Below, piece by piece: positions 8,485 through 16,944 of a DNA stretch of 64,000 nucleotides. The DNA comes from Nocardia sp. GTDB lineage: Bacteria; Actinomycetota; Actinomycetes; Mycobacteriales; Mycobacteriaceae. The stretch covers positions 124,001-188,000 of the forward strand of contig NZ_JAODNK010000074.1 of assembly GCF_025465275.1 (NCBI RefSeq), read 5' to 3'. How positions within the stretch are numbered: the first letter of the stretch is position 1; the number at the start of each line of letters is the position of its first letter. The notes under the pieces are model-generated. The model saw only the letters and a list, made by a program, of their open reading frames with translations. It did no database searches and was not told the origin of the DNA. The translations under genes and the position numbers were made by a program.

Positions 8485-9735
8485 TCACGAGTGAAGTGGA
8501 CCACCCGGTTCCCGCCTGTGCCCAGATCGAGCGCCGGCGTGACGGGAGAAGACGGCCCACAGCGCCGCGCCCAGAACTGTTGCGGCCAGGCCCATTTCGC
8601 ACACCGGATTCCATCCACCGGCCTGGTACGCCACCCCTGCCGACACCGAGCCCGTCACGCCGCCGAGGAAGTAGGTGACCATATAGGCCGTCGTCAATCT
8701 GCTGCGCGCCTCGGGAGCGAGCACGTAGATGGCGCTCTGATTGGACAGGTGGATGCCTTGGATTCCGAAGTCGAAGACCACCAGTGCCACGATCAGCACG
8801 ACGACCTGATGGCCGCCCCAGGCCAGCAGACCCCAGCTGGCGAGCAGCACCACCCACATGAGCGTGGTGACCATCCGCAGATATCCCCGGTCGGCGAGAC
8901 GGCCCACCACCGGCGCACCCAGCGCGCCTGCCACACCGGCGAAACCGAACAGGCCGATGACGAACTCCGGGTAGTGATACGGACTCGAGTGGGCACCGGC
9001 GAGCAGGAAGGCCAGCCCGGTCCAGACCGCCGAAAAGCAAGCCATGCCGATGAATCCGAACATCATGCGATGCCGCAGTACCGCGTGGTTCCGAATCAGC
9101 GCGGGGATGGAGGCGAGCACCTGCGAGTACCGCTCCTTCGGTGCGGTCGGGGCGGTATTCGGCGCCAGCAGGTACACGCTCACCGCCATGACCAGCTGAA
9201 TTCCCGCCGCCACCAAGAGCACTGCACGCCAGCCACCGAGCTGCGCGATCGCACCGGACAGCACTCGGGACAGCAGAATGCCCAGCAGCAGTCCGCTCAT
9301 CACCGTGCCGACGATTTCGCCACGCCGCTCCGGGTCCGCGAGCGCCGACGCCCACGGCACCACCACCTGTGCCGCCGAGGCGGTGATTCCGGTGGCGAAC
9401 ACGGCGATCAGCAATATCGGGAAGGTCGGCGCCACCGCGGACACCAGGAGCGCGGCGACCGAGGTGGCCAGCAGCGCGGGGACCATGCGGCGGCGGTTCA
9501 GGAAATCGCCCAGCGGCACCAGCAACGCCAGTCCGGACAGGTAGCCGATCTGGGCGGCGCTGACCAGCAGGCTCGCAGCCACCGTCGATATCCCCAGATC
9601 ATCGGCGACCTGCTGCAACAGCGGCTGCAGATAGTAGTTACAGGCGGCCGAGGATCCGGCCGTCAGCGCGAACACGAGCACCGTCAAACGGGTCAGCTTT
9701 GCAGTCGCGGCGGGGGCAATCGTGGTAGTCACACG
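8485..9735 (-). CDS. MFS transporter (drug/arabinose efflux type)
   Basis: A 416-residue major facilitator protein with twelve predicted helices. The segment PLGDFLNRRRM is the loop 2-3 motif. The start was set at GTG 9735 (VTTTIAPAATAKL); a TTG at 9759 would add eight residues. It is divergent from a LysR gene with only 88 bp between the starts, and a LysR-type box lies in that gap, so the regulator probably controls this exporter. The substrate is unknown; the sequence resembles 12-TM small-molecule efflux carriers rather than sugar importers. Confidence 0.86.
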   Translation of the reverse strand, partial: RVTTTIAPAATAKLTRLTVLVFALTAGSSAACNYYLQPLLQQVADDLGISTVAASLLVSAAQIGYLSGLALLVPLGDFLNRRRMVPALLATSVAALLVSAVAPTFPILLIAVFATGITASAAQVVVPWASALADPERRGEIVGTVMSGLLLGILLSRVLSGAIAQLGGWRAVLLVAAGIQLVMAVSVYLLAPNTAPTAPKERYSQVLASIPALIRNHAVLRHRMMFGFIGMACFSAVWTGLAFLLAGAHSSPYHYPEFVIGLFGFAGVAGALGAPVVGRLADRGYLRMVTTLMWVVLLASWGLLAWGGHQVVVLIVALVVFDFGIQGIHLSNQSAIYVLAPEARSRLTTAYMVTYFLGGVTGSVSAGVAYQAGGWNPVCEMGLAATVLGAALWAVFSRHAGARSGHRREPGGPLHS

Positions 9736-9791
9736 AATGATCGTCTGCCTCTTCGCCAATCAATGGAAGCGATGAATTTCGATGCCGATAT

Positions 9792-9806
9792 CTATGAATT
9801 CGATAG
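9792..9806. promoter_or_regulatory. LysR-type box between divergent MFS and LysR genes
   Basis: CTAT-N7-ATAG, a 4-7-4 interrupted dyad containing T-N11-A, sits 17 bp before the LysR ATG and 57 bp before the MFS start. This is the classic autoregulatory and target position for LysR-type regulators. Confidence 0.45.
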
Positions 9807-9823
9807 CAGCCTAAGATCGGGGC

Positions 9824-10720
9824 ATGGAGATCCGCCAGATCGAGTGCTTTCTCGCCTGCCACGAGCATCGCTCCTTCACGGCGGCGGCCAAGGCACTGAA
9901 TCTGGTGCAGTCCGCCGTATCGACGAGCGTCGCGAAGCTGGAGCATGAACTCGGCGCCCGGCTGTTCGATCGCACACCGCGCGCACTCGAGCTCACCGAT
10001 GCGGGGCACGCCATGGTCGAACCGGCCCGTTCGATGCTGCGCGCCCGCCGTGACATCGTCGATGCGATCGATATGGCGCACGGACAGGTTCGCGGTGAGG
10101 TCGTGGTCGGCAGTCTCATGAATGTGCACAGTGTGGATCTCGCCGCGGCGATCGCCGACATACACGAACACTTTCCACAGGTGACAATGCATATGCGACA
10201 AAGCATCTCGGGTGTGGCGGGAAATATCGCCGGATTGCGGGACGGCAGCCTGGACATCGCGTTCCTCATCGGATCGACCATGGATCTGCCTGGGATCACC
10301 CAGTACCTGATCAGCGAGGAAACCCTGGTGCTGTGCACCGCGCCGGAGCATCCGCTGGCGGGAAGGCCCTTCCGCGCCGCAGACCTCACCGATGTCCGGT
10401 TCATCGATTTCGCTCCCGGCTGGGGCATTCGGAGTATTGCCGACACCCTGTTTCCCCAGCGGCTTCCGGTCATCGAGGTCGCCGACCAGGATTTCGCGCT
10501 GGCGTTGGCCGCGCGGAACTTCGGCATCACGCTGACTGCGCGATCGGTTGCCGCGCGCATACCGGGAATCGTCCACGCGGAGCGCATCGGCGAGCCCATC
10601 CCCTGGCAGATCTCCATCGGTCACGATGCCCGGCGTACCCCTTCGCATGCCGCCCGCACCGTCATGGACGCTTTGCGCGAGGGTGTCGTATCCCCTCGAA
10701 GGAGTCGTTATGCGCGGTGA
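9824..10720 (+). CDS. LysR family transcriptional regulator
   Basis: A 298-residue LysR protein. Its HTH is canonical (ECFLACHEHRSFTAAAKALNLVQSAVSTSVAKLEHELGA is the region, about residues 6-45, split here for reference) followed by LFDRTPR and the periplasmic-binding-like effector domain from about residue 90. It is divergent from the MFS exporter at 8485-9735 and probably controls it and itself through the CTAT-N7-ATAG box. The effector is unknown. Length and domain order are normal. Confidence 0.92.
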   Translation: MEIRQIECFLACHEHRSFTAAAKALNLVQSAVSTSVAKLEHELGARLFDRTPRALELTDAGHAMVEPARSMLRARRDIVDAIDMAHGQVRGEVVVGSLMNVHSVDLAAAIADIHEHFPQVTMHMRQSISGVAGNIAGLRDGSLDIAFLIGSTMDLPGITQYLISEETLVLCTAPEHPLAGRPFRAADLTDVRFIDFAPGWGIRSIADTLFPQRLPVIEVADQDFALALAARNFGITLTARSVAARIPGIVHAERIGEPIPWQISIGHDARRTPSHAARTVMDALREGVVSPRRSRYAR

Positions 10721-10763
10721 CGGCTGGGAGAAGATCAGCAGACAGCGTGATTCCGCCGCGCGC

Positions 10764-10794
10764 TTGACCTCAACATGGGTTCAGGTATCAAACT
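10764..10794 (+). promoter_or_regulatory. MerR/SoxR-type promoter with central dyad
   Basis: TTGACC (-35) is followed by a dyad ACCTCAAC-ATGG-GTTCAGGT (10767-10786, one mismatched pair) and then CAAACT, 19 bp from the -35. A dyad inside an over-long spacer is the hallmark of MerR-family promoters. It points right, to a 14-codon ORF and a terminator, not directly to a full gene. Confidence 0.45.
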
Positions 10795-10801
10795 GTCGAT
10801 C

Positions 10802-10846
10802 ATGAGTTCAGCTGCTGATACTCCCCCGATCTCTCGCACCGTCTGA
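10802..10846 (+). CDS. 14-codon leader-like ORF
   Basis: ATG to TGA encodes MSSAADTPPISRTV. It starts 8 bp after the presumed -10 of the MerR-type promoter and ends 11 bp before a perfect 12-bp stem. No clear ribosome site precedes it, so translation could be leaderless. It may be a leader peptide, a remnant of a deleted MerR target gene, or chance. Confidence 0.25.
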   Translation: MSSAADTPPISRTV

Positions 10847-10857
10847 CGGCGCGAGCC

Positions 10858-10895
10858 GCGCCCCGCTGAGTTCCGTACACCCGTCAGCGGGGCGC
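10858..10895 (+). terminator. strong hairpin terminator
   Basis: GCGCCCCGCTGA and TCAGCGGGGCGC pair perfectly over 12 bp around a 14-nt loop. There is no long U-run after it, as is common in actinobacteria. It ends the short transcription unit from the MerR-type promoter, or acts as an attenuator ahead of the gene at 10962. Confidence 0.55.
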
Positions 10896-10961
10896 GAAAC
10901 CTTTGCCGCTGCTGCGGGCGGTCATCGGCGCACGGCCGGCGTGAGGGTCGATACTCAGAGC

Positions 10962-11750
10962 ATGAGTTCCGATTCCCTGGCGGCGCTGCGCACCGAACGC
11001 GAGACGCTTCTCGGCTTCTGCCGCGACCTCACCGACCAGGAATGGGCGACACCGAGCCTCGCCGAGGGCTGGCGTGTCCAGGACGTGGTGGCGCATATGA
11101 CTGCGCTGTCGCGCGCGCTGATCACCCCGGCCGCGATCACGTCCATGTTCTCGCGGGATATCGAGCAGTCGAACAATGCGCCCGTCGACAAGGCGCGATC
11201 CCAATCGCCGCAGCAGGTGCTCGACGGTTTCTCGGCCTGGAGCGGTCGCGGGATCACCGCGCTGCGGGCTTTCACACTGCCGGGCGTGCGCCGAATCCCG
11301 CTGCCGGTGGCCGAAATCGGGACATACCCGCTGCGCATCTTCCCGTCGCTGTACCTCTTCGACTGGCACACCCATTTGCGCCACGACATCGCCCCCGCCC
11401 TCGGTCGTCCTGCCCCCGATACCGACGCCCAGCGCATGAGCGCCATCCTGAACTGGCTGATGATGCTGCTGGAGCAGTCCCAGCGCACACAGCTGAGCTG
11501 GCTCGACGCGCCCCTCGCCCTCACCCTCGACGGGCCGGGCGGCGGCACCTGGCGCATCGAACCCGCCACCGGCGGACGCCTGCACGTGCGCCCCGGCACC
11601 CCCGACGGTACAGCCGCCCACATCACCGCCCTGGCGATCGAATTCCCCCAGTGGGCCACCACCCGCCGCCCCTGGACCGAATCCGACGTCTCCCTAACCG
11701 GAAACACCGACCTCGCAACACATTTCCTGAACTCCCTCAACCTGATCTGA
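10962..11750 (+). CDS. DinB-like / maleylpyruvate isomerase family mycothiol-dependent protein
   Basis: A 262-residue protein starting at MSSDSLAALRTERETLLG; a GTG seven codons earlier (10941) is possible. The first 140 residues have the four-helix bundle features of the TIGR03083 family (LTDQEWATPSLAEGWRVQDVVAHM), where a conserved His in VVAHM and two more downstream (DWHTHLRHD) would bind a divalent metal. Family members use mycothiol for isomerase or S-transferase reactions. A second small C-terminal domain (GGTWRIEPATGGRLHV) resembles the sterol-carrier-like domain often fused to it. Substrate unknown. It ends 4 bp from the convergent hrpB stop. Confidence 0.82.
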   Translation: MSSDSLAALRTERETLLGFCRDLTDQEWATPSLAEGWRVQDVVAHMTALSRALITPAAITSMFSRDIEQSNNAPVDKARSQSPQQVLDGFSAWSGRGITALRAFTLPGVRRIPLPVAEIGTYPLRIFPSLYLFDWHTHLRHDIAPALGRPAPDTDAQRMSAILNWLMMLLEQSQRTQLSWLDAPLALTLDGPGGGTWRIEPATGGRLHVRPGTPDGTAAHITALAIEFPQWATTRRPWTESDVSLTGNTDLATHFLNSLNLI

Positions 11751-11754
11751 GCGC

Positions 11755-14235
11755 CTACTTGCGGGTCGCGTTGCGGGCGGTGCCGCGGTGGGCGGAAAGG
11801 GTGGTGGGATCCTCCGGCCAGGCATGTTTGGGGTAGCGGCCGCGCAATTCGGCGCGGACCTGGGGCCACCCGGTACGCCAGAAGGACGCCAGATCGGCGG
11901 TGACCGCGATCGGGCGCTGAGCGGGCGAAAGCAGGTGCAGGACAATGGATGCACGGCCGTCGGCCAGGCGCGGCAGCTCGGTCCAGCCGAAGATTTCCTG
12001 CACCTTCACCGCGAGCACCGGCGGGTCGGCGGAGTAGTCGAGGCGGACATTGCTGCCGGAGGGCACCTCCAGGCGTTCCGGAGCCAGCTCGTCGAATCGC
12101 GCGGCCGCGGGCCACGGCAGCAGTCGGCGCAGCGCCTGCCCGGCATTGATACGTTCCAGGTCGGTACGGCGGTTGGCGGCGGAAAGCTCTGGGCCGAGCC
12201 AGATTTCGGGATCGGCGAGCAGATTCGCGGCATCGACGGCCGGCCATGGCGCACCGAGCGTGCGGTGCAGAAATTCCAGGCGCCGACGCAGGGTGATGGC
12301 ATCATCGTTCCAGCGCAGCAGGTCGAGCCCCACCGATTCGAGTCCGCGCCGCAGCGCCTGCCGCACCAGAGCGCGATCCGGATTACGTAAAGGCTTCTCG
12401 GACAATATGATCGCCCCGAGGCGCTCGATGCGGCGAGCAACCACATCGCCGTCGATCCAGTCCACCTCATCAACCTTCGCAACCAGGCTCGGAGCGGCTC
12501 GGCGAGCGAGTTCCTCATCGGCGGTGGCCGCCAATCGAATGCGCCCCTCGGCCTGCCCGGGATCACGAGACGCTCCCGCCACCGCCAGCCAATCCGATTC
12601 GGCGACACCGGAACCCGGTGGTAGCGTCACCGCGGTTCCACCCGCCATCAGATAGCTCGCCGACCCTGCCCCACGCCGCCGCGCCAATCGCTCCGGATAT
12701 GCCAGCGCGGCAACCAGAGCCGGGTCATCGCTCGACTCGGCGGCCCGGCCACGCGCCCGGCCCGGCGCGCCGACCGCCGCCTCCGTCACCAGGCGTGTGA
12801 GTCGCTCGACCTCTCGCATCCAACGCGCAGGCCGCTCCGCCCGCAGTGCGCGAATCCCCGCCACCAGATCGACCTTCGACACCACGGTGTCGTCGTCGAG
12901 CAGCGCGACCACCTCGGCGGCCGACCGCGCGCCGACCTCCACAGCGCCGTCGAGCAGCGCCCGCGCCAGCCGCGGATGCAATCCCAGCGCGGCCATCCGC
13001 CGTCCGCGATCGGTCACGCCTCCGTCGCCATCCACAGCGCCCAAGGCCCGCAATACTTCTCGCCCAGCCGCCAGCCCACCGGCCGGCGGTGGATCCCACC
13101 AGCCGAGGCCCGAACCGTCGGGGGTGCCCCAGCAGGCCAGCTCCAGGGCCAGCCGGGTCAGGTCGGCGGCCTTGATCTCCGGTTCCGGATAGGCGGGCAG
13201 GGTGGCGTGCTCGTATTCCGGCCAGCAGCGCCACACGTGTCCCGGGGCCTCGCGACCGGCTCGGCCGGCGCGCTGATCGGCCACCGCCGCCGAAACACGC
13301 ACTGTCGCAAGACCGGACAGGCCGCGCCGATGATCTACTCGCGGTATCCGGGACAGTCCAGAGTCGACTACCGCTCGCACGCCCGGCACGGTAAGGCTGG
13401 ATTCCGCTACGGCCGTGGACAATACGACCCGTCGCCGCGTTCCCGGACGCAAGGCGACATCCTGGGCAGCCGCCAACAGCCTGCCGTGCAGCGGGACGAC
13501 GTCCACCTGTCTGAGGCCGGACAACCGCTCGGCCGTCCGCCGGATCTCGGCCGCTCCCGGCAGGAAAACCAGTACATCCCCATCGATTTCGGCGAGCGCG
13601 CTACGCGTGGCCCGCGCGACCTGCGCCTCGATCCGCTCCTTCGGCAGCGGTGGAACATACGACAGTTCCACCGGATAGGCGCGCCCGTGCACCTCGAGCA
13701 CCGGAGCCGCCTGCGCACCGCCGAGCAGCGCCGAAAGCCTTTCGGCGGCAACAGTTGCCGAAGTTGCGAGCACCCGTAGATCCGGCCGCAACCCGCTCCG
13801 CGCATCGAGCAGTAGCGCCAACAGCAGGTCGGCATCGAGGTGCCGCTCATGGCACTCGTCGAGCACCACCACATCCACCCCGGCCAGTTCAGGATCGCCC
13901 TGCAAGCGACGCACCAGCAGTCCGGAGGTCACTACCTCGATCCGGGTCCGGCCGCTCATCCGCCGGTCGCCGCGCACCGAATAACCCACGGTCTGCCCGA
14001 CCTGCTCCCCCAGCAGCGCGGCCATCCGCCCGGCCGCCGCCCGCGCCGCCAATCGCCGCGGCTCCGCCACCACAATCCGCCCACTCGTCCCCTCCGCCAA
14101 TGCCAGCGGAACCAACGTCGTCTTACCGGTCCCCGGAGGCGCAACCAGCACGGCCGTACCCCGCGCGGTCAGTGTCCCGACAATCTCCTCGAGCGCGGCG
14201 CGAACAGGCAGATCCGGAAGTTCAGGCAGCTTCAT
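11755..14235 (-). CDS. hrpB: ATP-dependent RNA helicase HrpB
   Basis: An 826-residue DEAH-box helicase; the start was chosen at MKLPELPDLPVRAAL (ATG 14235) although the frame is open 26 codons further. Visible motifs in order: Walker A APPGTGKTT, then AEPRRLAARAAA (Ia), DECHERH (DExH motif II), ATSATV (III), STAVAESSLTVPG (V) and DQRAGRAGR (VI), then the HA2 region and the HrpB C-terminal domain. Length and the C-terminal ending (RELRGRYPKHAWPEDP) match the HrpB family closely. It is thought to act in RNA metabolism; its exact role outside E. coli is unclear. It stands alone, convergent with the DinB-like gene. Confidence 0.95.
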   Translation of the reverse strand: MKLPELPDLPVRAALEEIVGTLTARGTAVLVAPPGTGKTTLVPLALAEGTSGRIVVAEPRRLAARAAAGRMAALLGEQVGQTVGYSVRGDRRMSGRTRIEVVTSGLLVRRLQGDPELAGVDVVVLDECHERHLDADLLLALLLDARSGLRPDLRVLATSATVAAERLSALLGGAQAAPVLEVHGRAYPVELSYVPPLPKERIEAQVARATRSALAEIDGDVLVFLPGAAEIRRTAERLSGLRQVDVVPLHGRLLAAAQDVALRPGTRRRVVLSTAVAESSLTVPGVRAVVDSGLSRIPRVDHRRGLSGLATVRVSAAVADQRAGRAGREAPGHVWRCWPEYEHATLPAYPEPEIKAADLTRLALELACWGTPDGSGLGWWDPPPAGGLAAGREVLRALGAVDGDGGVTDRGRRMAALGLHPRLARALLDGAVEVGARSAAEVVALLDDDTVVSKVDLVAGIRALRAERPARWMREVERLTRLVTEAAVGAPGRARGRAAESSDDPALVAALAYPERLARRRGAGSASYLMAGGTAVTLPPGSGVAESDWLAVAGASRDPGQAEGRIRLAATADEELARRAAPSLVAKVDEVDWIDGDVVARRIERLGAIILSEKPLRNPDRALVRQALRRGLESVGLDLLRWNDDAITLRRRLEFLHRTLGAPWPAVDAANLLADPEIWLGPELSAANRRTDLERINAGQALRRLLPWPAAARFDELAPERLEVPSGSNVRLDYSADPPVLAVKVQEIFGWTELPRLADGRASIVLHLLSPAQRPIAVTADLASFWRTGWPQVRAELRGRYPKHAWPEDPTTLSAHRGTARNATRK

Positions 14236-14541
14236 TGCCAACCAGTCTGCCGCCCGCACGGAATTCGCCCCGACATCAGGGCCGCAATCCCGTACTGGCA
14301 GCGCCCGGGCCACCGCAGCACCACACCGAAACGGTAAGCGGTAGCGCTGCGGCGGCCGCTGACATCGGCCGCGAGCGACTCCCTGCGGGGCGTCTGTTCA
14401 TCATGAAAGTCGGCGGACTGCCGAGCGCGACAGTGTGGCGACGCCCGAAGGCACGCCCATCAGGCCGTTCCTGCGAGCACACCGGCCGCACCTACATGGT
14501 GTGGCCGCATGCCTTGGGTGGTCCGGTGATTCGGGGACGTG
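14236..14541. other. 306-bp intergenic region, nothing recognisable
   Basis: It lies between the hrpB start and the stop of the lipoprotein gene on the same strand. An ORF running right from about 14402 is rich in Arg and Pro, overlaps the lipoprotein gene, and looks like a GC-bias shadow. No RNA gene or clear repeat was seen. Confidence 0.5.
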
Positions 14542-15132
14542 TCAGAAGAGCTGCTGCTGATCGGCCGCGATCAGGAAGCCGTGGCCGCCTGCGTCGCAGC
14601 GGATGCCGGCCTGGGTCGAGGTGCAGGCGGTGCCTCGGACGATGAGGGTTTGGCCGTACCGCAGGACCTTGCCGCCGCCCTTGTTGGTTCCGTCGGTGGG
14701 GCTGCCGACGAAGACGCCCTGGTTCAGGCAGAGGAATTTCGCTGCGCCACCCATGACCTCGGCGGCCACGGCGCGCTCGGGGCGAGTGCCGCAGTCGGAC
14801 AGTTGGGAGGGGACCACGCTCGCGTGTTCGAGTTGGCAACCGGTGCCGAAGTTCTTGTCATCGATGATGCCGCACATGATGTTTCCGGTCGGCGACTGGA
14901 AGTAGTACTTGTCGCCCTGCTGGAAATCGCGGGCATCGACATTGGCATCGTTGCGGGTCGGGGCGGTGGTGACGGGCCCCGCGACCGTGGTCTGCGCCCC
15001 GCCGTCGGCTGCGGCCGCGCTGATCGTGGCGCCGCTCGTCGGTGTTCCGCCGCTGGTGACCTTGTTGTCATTGCATCCGGCGATACCGCCCACCGCCGCG
15101 ACCACCGCGAATGCCAGAACCCATGCCCTCAT
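14542..15132 (-). CDS. secreted lipoprotein with DUF6636-like domain
   Basis: A 196-residue lipoprotein: an N-terminal export signal MRAWVLAFAVVAAVGG ends in the lipobox IAGC, so Cys19 should be lipidated. A low-complexity Thr/Ala/Gly linker follows to about residue 60. The mature domain reads YYFQSPTGNIMCGI, then a regularly spaced set of Cys residues (GTGCQL, LSDCGTR, FLCLN, ACTS, IRCDA) and a terminal GFLIAADQ. The FxSPTGNIxC pattern is typical of a family of small actinobacterial surface proteins of unknown function (DUF6636-like). Disulphides are likely. Confidence 0.78.
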   Translation of the reverse strand: MRAWVLAFAVVAAVGGIAGCNDNKVTSGGTPTSGATISAAAADGGAQTTVAGPVTTAPTRNDANVDARDFQQGDKYYFQSPTGNIMCGIIDDKNFGTGCQLEHASVVPSQLSDCGTRPERAVAAEVMGGAAKFLCLNQGVFVGSPTDGTNKGGGKVLRYGQTLIVRGTACTSTQAGIRCDAGGHGFLIAADQQQLF

Positions 15133-15228
15133 GCGTTTCCTCCCGAATAGATTCCGCCCCGAACCAAGGAGTCCATCGACGCAACCGACCAGGTTGTTAT
15201 CGCGACACTGTTCCCTCCGCGGTCCGAC

Positions 15229-16050
15229 TCACCACGCGAAGATACCCGGCAGCGTCTCGTGCAGCGGCGGAAGACCGTCGTCGTGGCGTTCCGTCAGGCT
15301 GAACATTTCGATATCGCGCCACGGATGCGCCCAGCGCAGCGAATCCATCTGAAAGGTGACCCGCTCCCCCGATTCCGGCTCCACCACGATCACGGTGTCG
15401 TCGTCGTAATCGCTGGACCCGACGGCGGTGTCCCACATCCGATCGAAGTGCGGATTCACCTGGCACGCTTGCCGAATCGCGGCGATCTCGCTCTCGGGCA
15501 CCAGGCCCAGCGAGTTCTCCTTGAGGATGTACACGAGCCGGTGCACGATGCTGTCCCAGTTCTGCAGCACCTGCTGCGCCCGCGGGTCGGTCATCATCTG
15601 GACGATGACATTCACCGGGCGTTCCGGCGTGCCCAGCGCCGGGTCCAGCCACGGGAACATGTCGATCGCACGCGCATTGGCCGCCAGCACGTAGTACTCC
15701 GGGACCCGATGCAGGAAGGCGGGGCCGGGCATCCGGTTCATCAGGTGCAATTCGCCGGCGGTGACCGCGGACAGTGATCCGGCGGCAATGGCGAGGTCCT
15801 CGCCCATCACCATCGACCACACCTTGCGGCGCTTGTGACGGGGCAGTGCGAGCGCATTGCACCAGGAGCGAATCGTGGCCACCGTGGGCACCCGCTGCCC
15901 GTTCTCGTACTTCTCGAACCCCGAGTTCGACATGAACAGCAGCGCGGCGACCTGCGCCTGCGTCAGTCCGAGTTCGAGCCGCTGCCGCTGCATGTAATTG
16001 CCCAGCATCTTGTGTTCACTGCCCTGGGACTCGGCCTGAACGGCGCGCAT
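15229..16050 (-). CDS. XRE-family regulator with MmyB-like ligand domain
   Basis: A 273-residue protein. The N-terminal HTH is LGNYMQRQRLELGLTQ with SNSGFEKYENGQRVP (about residues 16-60). The rest resembles the MmyB-like ligand-binding domain found after XRE HTHs in actinobacteria: PAFLHRVPEYYVLAANARA, WRDIEMF near the end. This class often binds fatty-acid-like ligands and controls nearby metabolism or antibiotic genes. An ATG at 16008 (MLGNYMQ) could be the true start. The gene may be co-transcribed with the hypothetical gene 27 bp upstream. Target unknown. Confidence 0.8.
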   Translation of the reverse strand: MRAVQAESQGSEHKMLGNYMQRQRLELGLTQAQVAALLFMSNSGFEKYENGQRVPTVATIRSWCNALALPRHKRRKVWSMVMGEDLAIAAGSLSAVTAGELHLMNRMPGPAFLHRVPEYYVLAANARAIDMFPWLDPALGTPERPVNVIVQMMTDPRAQQVLQNWDSIVHRLVYILKENSLGLVPESEIAAIRQACQVNPHFDRMWDTAVGSSDYDDDTVIVVEPESGERVTFQMDSLRWAHPWRDIEMFSLTERHDDGLPPLHETLPGIFAW

Positions 16051-16077
16051 CGCTCTCCCCTTGCTCTCTCGTCTGTT

Positions 16078-16701
16078 TCAAATCGGTTGGCGCGCAGGCA
16101 TACACGCCTCATCGTTCAAGTCGGCGGCGAGGTCCAGCACGAGGTCGGCCATGGCGGCCAGCGCGAGGACGTCGGTATCGGGCGAGGGCAGGCGCAATGC
16201 CTCGCGCACGGCCGAGCGGATCAGCAGCCCGGCTTCCACCAGCGTGTCGGCATTGGTCGCCAGGCGCAGCCGGGAGATTTCGCGCGAGCCCTCGACGGTG
16301 TCGTAGCGGCGGGGCGCGATGGCCACGACCTGCTCGGCCAGGGCTTCGGTGCGAATCAGCAAGTTGTCCAGGTCATCCCACGCCATGCGCCGGCGCACGT
16401 TCGCGGTCGGCTGCGCGGGGCAGATCTGATCGACCTCGCGCACTATGCGTCTCGCGAGTGCGACGAATGCCTCGATTTCCCGCAGCCGGTAGGTGCCGGG
16501 CAGTTCGTCCGCCAGTGTCGGATCCATTCCCCATACCGCACCAACGGTAGCGCTATAGCGCTGGAGCATTGCCAGAACGGCTACAGCTCGATGCTGCTGC
16601 CCTGCAACAGGTCCGGAACCGAGCCTGATGGTCATCCCCCGCCCGATGACGGCACAGAGCTCCGCACAGTCTCGCTGTGTGCCGCTCGTGCCCGCAACCA
16701 T
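16078..16701 (-). CDS. hypothetical protein (helical)
   Basis: A 207-residue protein I do not recognise. It is predicted to be mostly helical, with Ala/Leu/Arg-rich segments (IEAFVALARRIVREVD, LALAAMADLVLDLAADLND) and no signal peptide or membrane helix. It ends 27 bp before the XRE regulator on the same strand, so the two probably form an operon, and it may be a partner or sensor for that regulator. The start at ATG 16701 is the first in the frame, with no strong ribosome site. Confidence 0.55.
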   Translation of the reverse strand: MVAGTSGTQRDCAELCAVIGRGMTIRLGSGPVAGQQHRAVAVLAMLQRYSATVGAVWGMDPTLADELPGTYRLREIEAFVALARRIVREVDQICPAQPTANVRRRMAWDDLDNLLIRTEALAEQVVAIAPRRYDTVEGSREISRLRLATNADTLVEAGLLIRSAVREALRLPSPDTDVLALAAMADLVLDLAADLNDEACMPARQPI

Positions 16702-16875
16702 GCCGTGAGCGTGTCACGAACCTATATGTGGCCACTAAAGAGGCACGGCCGCAACACAATAAGCGCACGCCAAGAGAGCATCGACGCCGACGCTAGATCG
16801 ACTTCGATTGTGCAGCAGCACCTGCCGGTTCCGCACCGTCCCGAGGTCACCCAAGTTGGGCGGGTCACTTCAATT

Positions 16876-16886
16876 GACACGGTGTC
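16876..16886. promoter_or_regulatory. small palindrome in the promoter gap of the mycolyltransferase
   Basis: GACAC-G-GTGTC is a perfect palindrome overlapping a TTGACA-like -35 hexamer (16874-16879) about 60 bp before the esterase start at 16945. It could be an operator, but the regulator is unknown. The rest of the 243-bp gap between 16702 and 16944 shows nothing else. Confidence 0.3.
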
Positions 16887-16944
16887 GAGTGCAGGTGAGG
16901 TGTGACACTTGGCCATCGCCTGGGGCATTGGGTAGCGTCGGCCC

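Noticed and set aside
14402..14645. ORF starting MKVGGLPSATVWRR in the gap before the lipoprotein
   Set aside because: No ribosome site, low-quality composition and overlap with a well-supported lipoprotein gene.
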